Positions 11,873 through 27,538 of a stretch of DNA of 64,000 bases are shown in pieces. Source of the stretch: Letharia columbiana (taxonomy: Eukaryota; Ascomycota; Lecanoromycetes; Lecanorales; Parmeliaceae). A program made the position numbers and the translations under genes. Every line of letters begins with the position of its first letter. Within the stretch, counting starts at the first letter, position 1. Location of the stretch: NCBI RefSeq assembly GCF_014066305.1, contig NW_023501037.1, positions 1,178,501-1,242,500 of the forward strand, read 5' to 3'. Under the pieces are notes generated by a model. The model saw only the letters and a program-made list of their open reading frames with translations, did not search any database and was not told where the DNA came from.

Positions 11873-12798
11873 AATTGAGGTCTCCCTTTCCGTTGACCAT
11901 GTTGTTGTCAAATCGTGGCGGAGGCCCGTCTGCCATCACCTCTGCCTGAGCGGTGTCAAAGTATTCCTTGCGGTACCAATCGCTCACAGCGACCGGGTCA
12001 ACATCTATGTCGTAATGTGCGTTGGAAGGTCCATATATGATCGTAGCTATTTCTTGTCAGGGGAGTTCCACCGTTAAGTGTTCGGTGCCGGCTTACGTCC
12101 AGCAATGCCCGCAGCATATTGCGCGGAGTAGTGGCTGTGATACCACGAAGTACCGTACAAGTCTGCCTTGAAAGTGTAGAAGAAACTTTTACCAGGCGCA
12201 ATAGGGCGTTGACCGACAGACCGTACTCCATAATACTGGGTTTCTTTTTGCAGTAATCTAAGTGAACCATGATTAAGCCTTTTCCACCGCAAGAGCACTG
12301 TACAATTTACCCATGCCGAGATGACAGTTAGCAAAGCACATCATGCATGTATATATTCCTCACCTACCAGTGCAAACTTGTTCCCTATTCGGGATCAGAG
12401 ATTTAATTATTCACGGTGATATTGAACCAGTCGCCCTGAAAGTTGTCACATTTTAGCGCTTCACTTGAAAGACTCCGAAAGAGTACCCAATTCGCTTCGA
12501 GCATCGGCTATTGTTCACATTAGCCGAACTTTTTGTTTCAACCAGAGCATAACTGGATATGCTCCGTTGATAATAATCATGCTCTTATTAATACAATCAG
12601 GAGTGAGGAATGCACGCTTGATAGTGAGGTTGTAATTCTTATATACACTTGCGCAATGTCAACTCTGCAAGAAAGTGGTTGATGGTTCATAGGTCCAAGC
12701 AGTGTCTGGCGATCTCTCGTAAGGTTTGGTATTATTTGCGTCCATAGTATTCCAAGGGAAGCCATTGGGCAGGGGCTATGCAGAAGACTAGTCTCCAA
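11873..12798 (-). pseudogene. Multicopper oxidase (laccase-type) remnant, N-terminal half only
   Basis: Leftward fragments match the first cupredoxin domains of fungal laccase-like oxidases: an N-terminal segment (NLTIKRAFLTPD, then INGAYP; about 12,640-12,550), the region [14 protein letters not shown] with the copper-ligand motif WYHSHYS (about 12,220-12,120), and a later piece with FDNNMVNGKG (about 11,910). Stops and frame changes separate them, and the HWHG motif expected before the second piece is not clear. No C-terminal copper-binding HCH region was found, so more than half the enzyme is gone. The fragment abuts the NR-PKS relic on the same strand. Multicopper oxidases commonly couple or oxidise aromatic polyketides in such clusters, so common membership is a reasonable inference. 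Confidence 0.75.
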
Positions 12799-14669
12799 GG
12801 TTCAGACGAGAAAGATAGTTGATTCTACATTGTCTGTCAGAAACACTGGGAGTATAGGTGCCAAAGAGGTTCCGAGCGATGAGTTGCCTATGCAATTCTT
12901 CATCAGCGCTCAGAGACGAGAAATGGGCTATCTCAATTCTACCGTTCGTCTGCTGTTGAACAAGTCCCGCTACAAATGTGCCGGCCTCGAAAATGACCAG
13001 GTGTGTAACCAAGGTACGAGCTCTGTGGAAGAGCATAGTACCAACCTATTCAACAAGAAGTATGGAAGGGAAAAAGAAGGGAAAAAGACCAAAAACAATC
13101 TATAGTATGCGCAATGAAGCGAGAAGTTTCAGGAGAAGAGACGACCGCAATTCGTTGTCAGAGGTAAGAGAATGCTTAAGAGTGTAGAGAGGAAGACGAA
13201 AGAGTGCACATGACAATACATATACTAAGAGACAAGGATTAATACATCGTCCAGGGCGTTGATGCTGCCTGCGGAACGATAGAGACGGCACAGCATGGAG
13301 CACAGCCTCATATAGATTCAGCTGAGATAACCCTAAGGTACCATAGTTGAGGTAGGATGGTCGAACGGATTGCCCATGATGAACGGCCCAAGTAGTCCCG
13401 GGAATAGAGATTGACCATCTGAGGCTACAGAACAGTGGTCTTAGTATAGATGACAGCATCAAGATTGCCATCTGACCCATGAAATACCCTGCGTCTCACA
13501 TGGCAATCCGTCCCACATGGCAAACTAGGATGCCAACTTCGGGGAAAAGAAAAGGCACATGTCAGGTCCCAACGAGCCGCCTCGTGGAAGAAGAGATCTG
13601 ATTGATGGAAATCAACCGAAGATCGGCTGATAGGCGTTGAGCAATCATTCGTTGAGGCAGACACCTTACCCAGCTGGAAAGCTCAGCCAAAGACACCGAG
13701 TTGCAATGAGTGCTCAGTTCGGATTTGACTTGCCACGCTGGATGTTACACACCCTGAGCGAGTCTCCGCGAAAGAATCTGTTCCACCTTGGGTACGCTGA
13801 AAGATGGCTCTACGAGATGTGGAAGCAGCGTTGTAGAAATGGCTGACTGTCATCTGGTTCCTATCTATTCTCCTGTACATCCTGTCACTCGTCATGTTGC
13901 CGAGGTCTACCTTCAGAGGCAAGCAGTCAAGCAGCAACATTCACACACTCTCTCTCGCTTTCTTCGCTCCCTTGGATCCGCTGATAGGCGCAAAACCCTC
14001 GATTTTTGCTAGCATCTAATGACAGTCGGATTGAAGCTTTAGCAATGCTGACGGTCTCGGTACTCGGCTTTTGTTTTCCCTTCACTAAGCTAGCTCCGGA
14101 TATCTTAGCCTAAATCCGGGCCCTAAGAGACGGGAGTGCGGGTTCAGCCTTATGAGTTTACTTGACGACCACTACTTTATCTTCACGCTCACTGTTACAT
14201 CCCTTCTATACACAGGTTGGCCATTGGGCTTAGGGAAGGGATTATCTTCAGTCATTCTGAACACGGAAGGGATCTGTTGCGGAGATGAAGCCGAGAATCC
14301 ATGCTCACTCATAGGTCAACAAGATGTCCAACCAATCAATGACGATGGCAAACACGGTATTTTTGGAAACCGCATATGGAGGTGTGGAGATATGGAGATA
14401 TTGATGTTAATTGCGCTTCATTGCTCGCATCGGCCTTTGACAGATCGGAGATCTCACCACCTGCATCTATAAATGCGGTTTCACCTGGTCTGATGCCATG
14501 CCACGCGACTTTATAAAAATGTCATTTTCCTCTATACTGTCCTCATCAAGTTATTGATTCCTCCTACAATTGACCATTCGCATACCACAACATACTTGGA
14601 CAAACACATCTCCCCTCACCCCAAATTCATACCAGTTCACTTCTCATCTTTCCAACGATTAGCCCCACC
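12799..14669. other. Long stretch without a recognisable gene
   Basis: About 1.9 kb. Several short frames are open on both strands (for example minus 13,480-13,100 and plus 14,152-14,472), but none shows family motifs or a convincing exon chain. Given decayed genes on both sides, this may be older cluster remnants too eroded to read by eye. Confidence 0.4.
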
Positions 14670-14956
14670 ATGCCTACTGTCCTCATCCTTGGCGCCACTG
14701 GCTACCTTGGCCTCCCTCTCGTCAAGTCTCTCTTCCGCTCTGCAACTACACCATTCACGGTCTCGTCCGCACCCCTGCCAAAGCCAAAACTCTCGTCCAG
14801 AACGTGGTCATCCCCGTCATCGGCGATGTCAGCGATCCGAGCAGCTTCACCCATCTTATCTCCCCCGTACCCATCGATGTCGTGATTGACTCCACCTCGG
14901 CCTACGAAGGGGCTTCCGGCATCCTCAACGCCGTCTCGGCGGCCTCCAGGTCTCGC
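14670..14956 (+). pseudogene. NAD(P)-binding (NmrA/epimerase-like) N-terminal remnant
   Basis: Starts with an ATG and a clear Rossmann motif (VLILGATGYLGLPLV), preceded by a CT-rich promoter-like stretch. A single-base deletion near 14,742 shifts the frame; the continuation resumes in another frame at about 14,800 with VIPVIGDVSDPSSF and PIDVVIDSTSAYEGASG, which is standard for this short-chain family. After SAASR (about 14,956) the similarity stops and P450 sequence begins. Only about 95 residues of an enzyme usually near 300-350 residues remain. Function lost; original substrate unknown. Confidence 0.75.
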
Positions 14957-15482
14957 ATGGTCGGTATGAGCGCGTGGGTTACGCACAGAGACAAGGAGAC
15001 GTTTGGGGAGGATTGCGATGACTGGAGGCCCGAAAGATGGCTTTGCGACCCGGAAAAGATGAAGAGAATGGAAAGCGCGCTGCTTACGGTTGGTCATACT
15101 TTTTCCTACCGGCGGAATCCGTCAATTCTCTCCTTCCATTGCCTCCTTGCTGCCTGCTATGAGAACTCAAGGAGCACACAATGCTGATGTTCCACTTCTT
15201 CAACACTATGCAGTTCGAGGCCGGTCATAGGTCATGTTTGGGGAAGAACATCTCCCTTCTGGAGATCTACAAAGTGGTGCCGACGTTATTGAGACGTTTC
15301 AATGTGAGTAACCACTCTATAGAGGCTATACCAGAGGGCGGACTAGTACATCGAGCTGACTGGGAATAAGTAACCATTAGTTCGAGCTGCTTGGATCAGA
15401 GGAAGGTGAAGGGTTGGAGGTACGGAATCGATGGTTCGTTCTGCGATGTGGCTTCAAAGTACGATTGAGGAAGAAACTGTAG
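14957..15482 (+). pseudogene. Cytochrome P450 C-terminal remnant
   Basis: Continues in frame from the NAD-binding fragment. Seen: the PERF-type region (WRPERWL), the haem-binding cysteine motif FEAGHRSCLG (family consensus FxxGxRxCxG) and the I/K-side helix LLEIYKVVPTLLRRF. It ends in a tail with RNRWFVLRCGF and a stop at 15,480-15,482. Splice sites still look usable: exons about 14,957-15,088, 15,214-15,303 and 15,381-15,482, all in phase. The N-terminal two thirds, including helix I and the ExxR motif, are missing, so no active enzyme is possible. A P450 is a usual tailoring enzyme beside PKS genes. Confidence 0.85.
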
Positions 15483-16193
15483 AATTCAAGAGGATGCTTG
15501 AGCGAATGGAGGAATCGACGGTGGTTGGATGGGTCCCTAGGCTGTTGTCCCACGCATAGAAGACCTAGGGTGAGCGAAGTGATGAAGATGCCTATGGCCG
15601 GCTTTGTAGGGGTCAGAGGTTCTCGTCAGCGGTATTCGGGCGAAGGGATTAATTATGGCTCGATTCTTGTGCAACATGAGCAGGAACCCGATGGCTTGAC
15701 GATCTCATGACCAGAAATACAATTTTGGTTTCTTTCTTGGTATGCGTAATAAGTGGAATAACACTAGCTTTGGTGTACCTTACCAATACTCGTACATCTT
15801 TCATGGTTGAGTTACGCAACTTCACTTTTACCATAACTAAAATCGGTTTGATTTGATCCGGATCCAACGTTCGATGTTTGGTGTAAAATGCTGAGGCCTG
15901 GTGAGGCCCCTGAGAAAAAGGGGTCCCGGTAAATAGTTCTCCCGTACTCCGTAGCCAAAACCAAAAGCTGGGGAGCCGAGGGTTAGGGCACGCAGATCGT
16001 TTTGCAGGGATGGTCCCCACTACCGCCAAAACTTGTGCTGTGACTCGAAGCTCAAAAAACATTCGTAGCATCGGGATCATTGCAACGCCAGACATACCTG
16101 GTAATACCGGCGCTCTGAGCAACACTGATGTATATACACGCTCATCCCAAGTCCCCGCCTTGGCACAACCGTGGGTAGTCATTGACTTTTATC
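15483..16193. other. Intergenic; promoter region of RPC1
   Basis: About 0.7 kb with no recognised gene. It separates the decayed cluster from the conserved gene block and must contain the RPC1 promoter. No specific site is called. Confidence 0.5.
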
Positions 16194-20818
<4,625 letters not shown>

Positions 20819-21320
20819 ACTATGTGCGATGATGAGATTATGTGCAACGACCTACATATGCATCAAGGTGGACACTGTGCTGCATAGCGACTGCATGGCA
20901 GGGGCTAGAGATACCTAGATTACGGAAAGCTGCTTTTGCTTAGGAAGCGTTCAGTTCAATCTCACAAAGTGTGTACCGCTGATGCTAAGAAGCAGCGTTC
21001 AGTCAAACTGCTGTCTCGTAAGTCTGGGACACTCTGCCGATGCAACTAACTAGTAGACTGGGCTCTGTAACGCTGGTATCAATTCCAGTGTGGGTTTCCA
21101 TCAACATCAGAACCTCATGTGAATCTCCATTGGGAGATCCTGCGAGGCCAAGCTCCCAACGCGATGCTGTCAGATATCGCAACTTGCTCGCCTCCTGGTT
21201 GCGGGTTCAGGCACGAAGCCTTGCCGGTCACCCTCCGTGAGCTGACAAGAACAGGCCCAAAGCCGTCGAGGCAAGATGCCAACCGGTGAAGCATGACGAC
21301 GGCGTCACTGCAGGCTATCA
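20819..21320. other. Intergenic, nothing recognised
   Basis: About 0.5 kb of convergent intergenic DNA between the RPC1 stop and the 3' end of the BTB relic. No recognisable coding frame or repeat. Confidence 0.45.
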
Positions 21321-22009
21321 GACATCAAGGTCGCGAAGACCGGGATCCGAGCCGAGGGTAGTGGCCGCACGGCTTGCAGGAAACGCGACATGTCGTCACC
21401 CGTGAGGCCGTCCAGCTGCGCCTGGAGCCATGCACTCGGAGAGGGTTTTCAGGAACGCAATGTCGTATTGGTCGGCCATGGCGCACGTGCGTGCGTTGGA
21501 ACCGATCTTGTTGTCGCCGCTGACGGTGTCGTCGTCGCTGGAGGCGTAGCGAGCTATGAGGAGCTCTCGCCGCAGAGCAGGATCTTCTTCCTTCAGCTCA
21601 ATGACGTGGGAACTGCCTTCCCGTGACCAGTGTTCGCAGGCGGGGTGGCAAGGTGGGGGGTGGTTTGAGAGGGGGACCCGAAACCCGTCTTTGCAACGCG
21701 TTTGTGGAGAAAGTTGAGCGGGGACGTAGTACCGCGCGGTTCCCCACATTTCACAATGAGATCGGAGTCGTCGCCGTTATCAAATAAGGGCTTGAAAGGG
21801 TAAGATCGCTTGGTTGCAGGCACAGTAAGGAGGAGACCTACCGTGCGAGGCCTGTCAAGAAGCTGGGTCTGAGTTGTAACTTTGGCATCTGTTATAGGAC
21901 CTGTCCCCTCTGGGTTCTTCGTTCGGTCTGGCAGTTCGAGAATGATGGGAGATTGATTGGCTGTGGAAGTGATCCTGGATGTAGATTCGATGGGCGTGTC
22001 AATGTTCAA
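21321..22009 (-). pseudogene. Decayed BTB/POZ protein, tandem paralogue of the next gene
   Basis: Leftward fragments parallel the intact BTB gene at 22336-23090: FDNGDDSDLIVKCGE (about 21,780-21,740) matches FDSGEDSDLTVKCGN, VIELKEEDPALRRELL (about 21,600) matches IIELKEEDPQYAGILL, and LGSDPGLRDL (about 21,345) matches VGSDRGLRDC. The part coding LHRVILRSGSEYFKSAC in the intact gene is replaced by unrelated, out-of-frame sequence, and stops follow MAPGAAGRPHG. It carries an extra N-terminal stretch of about 75 residues that the intact gene lacks. Interpreted as a tandem duplicate that has lost its BTB core. Confidence 0.75.
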
Positions 22010-22335
22010 GGAATGGCGAGGAAGGTCGATAGCAGCGGTACTAATCCAGATATGAAAGTGTTCACCTCGAAAATTCTTGGTTGGTGTTGGGTTTCATTGA
22101 ATGTTAGGTGGTCTTGATCGATGGTTACACTGGACGGGACCAGCCAAGAGGCAATCATACCTATTCAGCAAGGAAGCACGGGAGCTAGTATAATGATGGT
22201 TTTCAAAGGCATTCTCTGCTCTCTTCTGGAAAGATCAGAGCATTTGCTAATGGTAGAAGGATTTTCAGCAGCATCGAATTAGGTCCAGTAGCAAAATGCC
22301 TATGGTCTCGAGCTGAAACACTTTTGACGGCGGTC
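22010..22335. other. Short spacer between the BTB copies
   Basis: About 325 bases with nothing recognisable. It would hold the promoter of the decayed copy and the terminator of the intact copy. Confidence 0.4.
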
Positions 22336-23090
22336 TTAGCCGCGCCTCGTGCGACTCAAATCGGCCCATGCATCGATCACCTCAACCGCTAATTCCCCGT
22401 CACCAAGGCCCGACAGGATCAAGGCCATAAACTCGTCGCTGTCTCGCAATTGCTGTTTGTAGTATTCTAGTTTTGGAAGAAGGCAGTCGCGCAAGCCTCG
22501 ATCCGAGCCCACAGTAGAGGTATAGATTACTTTGATCGCAGCAATGAAGGAGGGAATATCTGTATCTCTAGTCTTTGTGATGGCCATTGTGAATTTTTTT
22601 TGGGCAAGATCCTTCAGTAGTCCCACGCCGTACTTGTCTGCAATGGCGTACACCCGTGCATGAGCCACAAGAGGTGGCTTTCCGTTGTCGTCAATCTGGT
22701 AGTCATGGGCATAGAAGTACCGCAATAGTATACCTGCGTACTGGGGATCTTCTTCCTTGAGCTCGATGATGCCGCTCGCTCCCTCCTGCCACGAGTCAGT
22801 GTCCAGATAGGCTACCTCAAGGTGTTGCAGGCCTTCCAAACATACCTCGAATTTCCCACTGCATGCGCTCTTGAAGTATTCGGACCCCGAGCGAAGGATG
22901 ACACGGTGGAGCTGCCAAAGACGATTGCCGCATTTGACTGTGAGGTCGGAATCTTCGCCAGAGTCAAACAGCCTTTAATGTTGGTCAGTGTTTGTGGTCA
23001 CCGAAATCTCAGGGGGACGTACATGGTCATTGCCTCGGTATGCTGGTTCTGTGCGGTTGTTTTGATGTTGCTGACGGTGTTGGAGGCCAT
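22336..23090 (-). CDS. BTB/POZ domain protein
   Basis: Proposed exons on the minus strand: 23090-23023, 22972-22846, 22785-22336, giving 214 residues with all junctions in phase. The BTB fold is recognised by SDLTVKCGNRLWQLHRVILRSGSEYFKSAC (read in two parts across residues 30-60), then IIELKEEDPQYAGILLRYFYAHDY and ARVYAIADKYGVGLLKDLA. The rest is a helical tail. Small proteins consisting of a BTB domain alone are very numerous in filamentous fungi; they form dimers or bind Cullin-3, but their roles are mostly unknown and none is claimed here. A decayed paralogue lies just downstream on the same strand, so this locus arose by tandem duplication. Confidence 0.85.
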
Positions 23091-23432
23091 TTCGAGGCGC
23101 GAGGGAGAGGAGTGTTAGAGACTGAAGGTTGTTATTTCGAACTGCGTGGTAGCCCGGTGGTTATCTTTTGTGAATGATTTCGTGAGAATGATCTAGGAAA
23201 CACTCTGGAAACAAAGGAATGAAGGGACTAAACTTTTTGCTAGATCGGCGAAGAAGAGTGAAGCAGCGGGAGGATGCAATAGCACATTCGCCGCGCAAAA
23301 GTGTTGAGGCTTTCATCTTGGCAGATCACTGTAACTTCTAAGAGCCAACCCCTTTCAACTTTGTCTCCCTTGAGAAGAGACCCTCGACAGATTACAGAGA
23401 GGACTGTAGCTGGATACTCGAATTCAAGGCTT

Positions 23433-23759
23433 TCAATTGGCCAAGGATCGGAGCTGCACGGCAGAGAACCCAGAGTCATCAATCCCTACATCTTGGCTAT
23501 ATTTCAGAGTGTCTAAGGATCGACGACAAAAGCCTTGCGGATAGTCAGCCACCCAAGTAGCACACTTGTTGCAATGCCTCCACGACCACTTTTCGATCAG
23601 AGGCTCCTTTCCCATGTTTGGGCAGCCGGGGTGAGAGATTTGGCTGAGGTTCGCGCTGTTCGGTGGAAAGTCTTCCCACCAACTGGACAGTACCAGAGCA
23701 AAAATATCCCAATCGGATGGCGAGGCTCTGATGTTCTGCAAGGGCAGCACTTGCTGCAA
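23433..23759 (-). CDS. Possible small Cys/His-containing protein, low confidence
   Basis: Open frame of 108 codons. The middle has a metal-site-like spacing of cysteines and histidines: HPGCPN, then about 16 residues later RHCNKCATW, then QGFC. Trp and Cys are unusually frequent for a random frame. I do not recognise the family, no exon upstream is obvious, and the start is uncertain. It may equally be a chance frame; function unknown. Confidence 0.3.
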   Translation of the reverse strand: MQQVLPLQNIRASPSDWDIFALVLSSWWEDFPPNSANLSQISHPGCPNMGKEPLIEKWSWRHCNKCATWVADYPQGFCRRSLDTLKYSQDVGIDDSGFSAVQLRSLAN

Positions 23760-24360
23760 ATTGACGGCGTAGACTACATCAGCTTGGGTACTGCTTCAGA
23801 GGATGCATAAAGCAGTATATTGGCTGCTCGCTGAAAGTGTCAATCTGTATCTAGCATACTCCGGCGTATTTCTATCTCAGAGATCCGTCAGCGAGACTCG
23901 AATCGCCAGTCAACGTAAGTCTCCAAATTCTCGTATCTTCGTCAAATGAGCTCGACATCTTCGATGACAGGATCATAATTTTGCTGTGGATGCCGCCCAG
24001 TCTCCTGGACGGGAGAACGCAGGGTTGGGCATGGCACCGCACCATGTCTCGTCTTTTGAACCACCGTCGAAAGCTTGATCAGCCATTTTTCTCGCTGTAA
24101 TCGTATCTATTCAAGTAGACTGCTGTGGGCTCAATGGATCAAAGGTTGGATGGTTATAGACTCGGTTGATTGGCGGGATGGCTCTTGGTCTCAGTCTGTC
24201 CGACTTGAGCACATTTTGAGCTAAGTCATTTTAAAAGCACCTTGTATCGCAGCAGTACTAGTGAAGGTGAAGATCCGAACACTTGAACGGAGTGAGCGGC
24301 CCTAGTAGGTGCAGAAGGTTTGTTTGACGACGTGTCATGTATGAGTCACGTTTTGGAGAT
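23760..24360. other. Intergenic, nothing recognised
   Basis: About 0.6 kb downstream of the MYST acetyltransferase gene. No supported gene, RNA or repeat. Confidence 0.4.
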
Positions 24361-25434
24361 TTAGACCTCACTCTCCTCAGGTCCAGGCATCCATTCGTCC
24401 AAAAAGCCTTCCTCACTAACTGGCGGCGCAAGATCCAACCCTCTCTTCGAGACGTAATCCCTCAACCTCGCCTTATTGAATACTACAGCACCATCGGCCC
24501 TCTTACTTGCTGTCAGCACTCCCATGTCTTTCAACGTGGCCACCACATCCTCAGGCAGCACCCAACACACCTCCGCAATCTCCCCCACACTCAGCGTTCG
24601 CTTGGCCTTTAGTTCCAGAATCGCCCTTGCAACTCTGGCCTCCCAGAATCGCATGTATCCTCTCCTACCCAACTCACTCAATGGTTTCTCTGGCCCACCA
24701 ATGCGATTCTCTCGCCTGCTGAGTTCGTAGCTTACACCCATGAGAATCTTGCCAAGGCCTTTGCGCTGCCAAGGCGGGAACACGAGGATGCAGGCCAGGT
24801 TGTTATTGTCCCAGCTCATCTTCTCTTTACTGAAGAAGCCGACGACCTGGAGATGAGGCGAGCTCGTGGAGTTGGGGGTGTGGACGAGGAGGTAGTAGTT
24901 GAAGGACGTGACATCGAAGAAGATGGACTTGTTGTCGAGAAAGAGCTTCGCAAAGAGGGACAGATTCTGGGCGAAAAGCTAGAAGATGACAGTAAGCACC
25001 ACCTTCAATGATCTAGAAACCGGGGAGGAGGGGGGGGGGTAAAGCAACCTGGTGTTCCTCGCCGTCTACTTCGTAGATAGCGTGCAGGTCTCGCGAGTAG
25101 ATTGGTCTTCCAGGGGGACCTTCATGTTTCAATGGACACACCTTCTAGCACATCTCATTAGTGAGTGCAACACTCAGCAAGTCTAAGATGCACGAACTGT
25201 GTGTGCTAGGTAAGGCATGAGGTCCTTAGAGTATTTGAAGCACCATGGGCAGACAAACAGCCTCTCAAGCTCCCTTCCAACCAGCTCCTCTGGATAGAAA
25301 GATGGATACCATGTCTTGAAGAGAATATCCCCAAGCACAACATTGCGGACATTCAAATCAGCAGGCTTCTCCTTGTTGCGGTGCGTGGCCAAAGGTGATG
25401 CCAAGGCATTGGTCGATACTGATAAGGAACCCAT
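24361..25434 (-). CDS. MYST-family histone acetyltransferase, Sas2-type
   Basis: Proposed exons: 25434-25198, 25144-25049, 24978-24361, giving 316 residues, close to yeast Sas2 (338). Seen: VVLGDILFKTWYPSFYP at the start of the MYST domain; a CCHC zinc finger (CPWC, His in YLAHT, Cys in KVCPLKH) interrupted by intron 1; then HAIYEVDGEEHQLFAQNLSL; the core NNLACILVFPPWQRKGLG with the acetyl-CoA loop QRKGLG; YELSRRE with the likely catalytic glutamate; and a winged-helix end (SVGEIAEVCWVLPEDV). Family knowledge: these enzymes transfer acetyl groups to histone H4 tails, Sas2 to H4K16. The short N-terminus without a chromodomain argues against Esa1/Tip60. The intron between 25048 and 24979 contains a run of C on the coding strand. 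Intact. Confidence 0.9.
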
Positions 25435-25996
25435 AGGAGGCTACCAAAGCCAGGCGATGATTGTATGGGTAATATTTCGTCGAAGAGGCTCATTGTCGCA
25501 CTCTTACTCTACCAGAAGAGTAAGCTGCTCCAATAGTAACGCAAACAATCGATTGAAGCCGATCTTTCACGCTAAGCTTGATCGGGCCGACTTAGGGCAA
25601 GGGTTGTTCCTCTCAACTGCTACCACCTCTCAAATCTCGAGGTACATTGTTTACATAGATAGTAGAGTATCATCCATGACACTCATAGAGCAGTACTATC
25701 CTTCAGCACCTTCCAGGGTTCAGAGCACGTAATGAACAATACATATTCGTTATACATGATTGGTCTCTATCCACCACGCTCTCTCGTACTCCTTTTTTTT
25801 TCCATCCGCCAGATCATCCATCTGGCTCTCGCGGAAAGAGATATTGGAACTCCTGACCTGATGCTGTAATGCTTGATCTTCCCGCTGTGGTTGTCATATC
25901 CGTGCCTTCATAAAACCCTTCCGGCGATTCAAACGCCCTCGCTGGCTCGCTAAGTCTCAGTAAATCGAGTACAGAAAGGAAAAGGGAACCTCTTGC
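25435..25996. other. Intergenic, nothing recognised
   Basis: About 0.56 kb between the starts and ends of two leftward genes. It includes a T run near 25,794-25,801. No coding frame is supported; it should hold the acetyltransferase promoter. Confidence 0.45.
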
Positions 25997-27538
25997 TCAA
26001 GCCTCCAGATCAATGCTCCTCCCCTGCGCCTTTGCTCCCAATTTGGCTGGGACCGGAGTTCGATTTTCTTTCTCTCGCTGCGCCTCCCATATCATACGCT
26101 GCCGCCTCACATCGTCGATATTGAAGTCCGTCATCGCCTCGTCGTTACCCAATCGAGCATGCTTGGCTTTTGCTCCGCCAATTGAGCTTGTGGATTTCAT
26201 CTTCTTCAGTGAGCGAGCCTTTGGATCTTTCACATCGCTGCTGTAGTTGCTAGGTATCTCTTTAACATCATTGCGTGAACGGAGGTTTCGAATCTCTCTG
26301 GCAATCTTTTCTAGTGTGGTTCCCCGCTTCTTGGGCGTTGGTGGCACCGATGGTCCTGAATGTGCTGGAGAGGCTGGAAGGGGCTTGTCTTTGGTCAAAG
26401 CATTGCTTTTGCTGCCTGTGCTGCTGCTGGTGGAAGGTCGATCGCCAGTAGCAAAGCTCACTCCAGAGTCCGCCCTTCGATCACTTCGGCGGTGTGCCTC
26501 GATTTCTGGGTCGAAGTACTCTGGTCCTGAAACCTCAAGGCATTCTTCGATCACTCCGTTGGCCGCACGTAGGTACTTGTCTACGACGTCCCTGACAACT
26601 ATCCAGCCATTGGCGTCTTCAGGGCGTTGACCTTGATGTTCGAGGTTCTTAAGGATCCCTTTGCCATTCTTCTCAACGGCTTGGATGTAGCGGAAGAAGG
26701 CGCTGCGTTGAGAGTCGAGGATGTGGATTGTTATTTGACGAGTCGGAGCAGTATTCGTTGAAGGTGGATAGAGGGTGTTGAGCATGGCGATGCTGTTGGC
26801 TTTACTGAAGGGCTCAAGGCGCATTTCGTTGATCAAGGTCTAGACGTTCTGTCAGTAATGACTTGCGACAAACTTTGGGCGAGTCGGCAAGGGGCGTACC
26901 CAGCGACGGAGGCCAATGTACACTTGTGAATACAGTGCCTCGACTTTCTTCTCCTTGCCCTGCATGCTGAGTACCCAGTCTGATATCTTTGCGTTCTTAC
27001 TTATTTCCCCTCCAGCTTGCTCTACTATTGCAGTGTCCAAACCCAGTCTTTTTAAGGCCACAGTCAGCTCTCGCTTCCTTCGATTCTCTAGATCTTTCAA
27101 ATAGTCCAATGCTGTCAAAGCTTGCGTGAAATCAACTTTGCACAGTTCGGCTGGGAAGCAACGTCGGACGAAAGACGTGATGAATGATGGGGGCAGCGAG
27201 AAGGGCTGGGAAGGCAGATTACTGATGTGTGTCATCAGGCAGCTTTTGAAGTGGTCTGTAGCGCTTTGGGCGGCGAATTGGTTTTGCTGGTGCTCTGGTG
27301 GGAAGCTTGGAGATGCTGGAGAGCTGTCTGGGCTTGATGCACTTGACGATAAGGAGGGAGTGCCGGGCTGAAGCGATTGACGTCGGTGTTGCTGGGCTTG
27401 CGGTGTCGAATTGAGTGTATACATTGTTCGTAAGGGGATCTCGTACGTGCCCGGGTATGCGAGGAGATGTTCAAGTATCCAAGGAAAGGCGGCACCATCG
27501 TTGGAGGATGTAGTTGAGGAGCTGTTGTGGGGAGACAT
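25997..27538 (-). CDS. Conserved-looking fungal protein of unknown function
   Basis: Two exons, 27538-26900 and 26839-25997, 493 residues, in phase. I do not recognise a named domain. The N-terminal third has a Ser/Pro/Gln-rich linker (about 45-85) after FPWILEHLLAYPGTYEIPLRTMY. A compact helical region follows (about 95-330), with FVRRCFPAELCKVDF, ALTALDYLKDLENRRKREL and, over the splice junction, YIGLRRW/TLINEM. The C-terminal 170 residues are basic, Ser/Pro/Lys-rich and probably disordered, with coiled-coil-like segments (TLEKIAREIRNLRS and DVRRQRMIWEAQREKE). The pattern of a folded core plus a disordered tail with clean splicing argues for a real gene. A regulatory or scaffold role is only a guess. 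Confidence 0.75.

Noticed and set aside
13100..13480. 126-codon minus-strand frame as the missing 5' part of the multicopper oxidase
   Set aside because: No cupredoxin motifs and no frame or splice link to the oxidase remnant was found.
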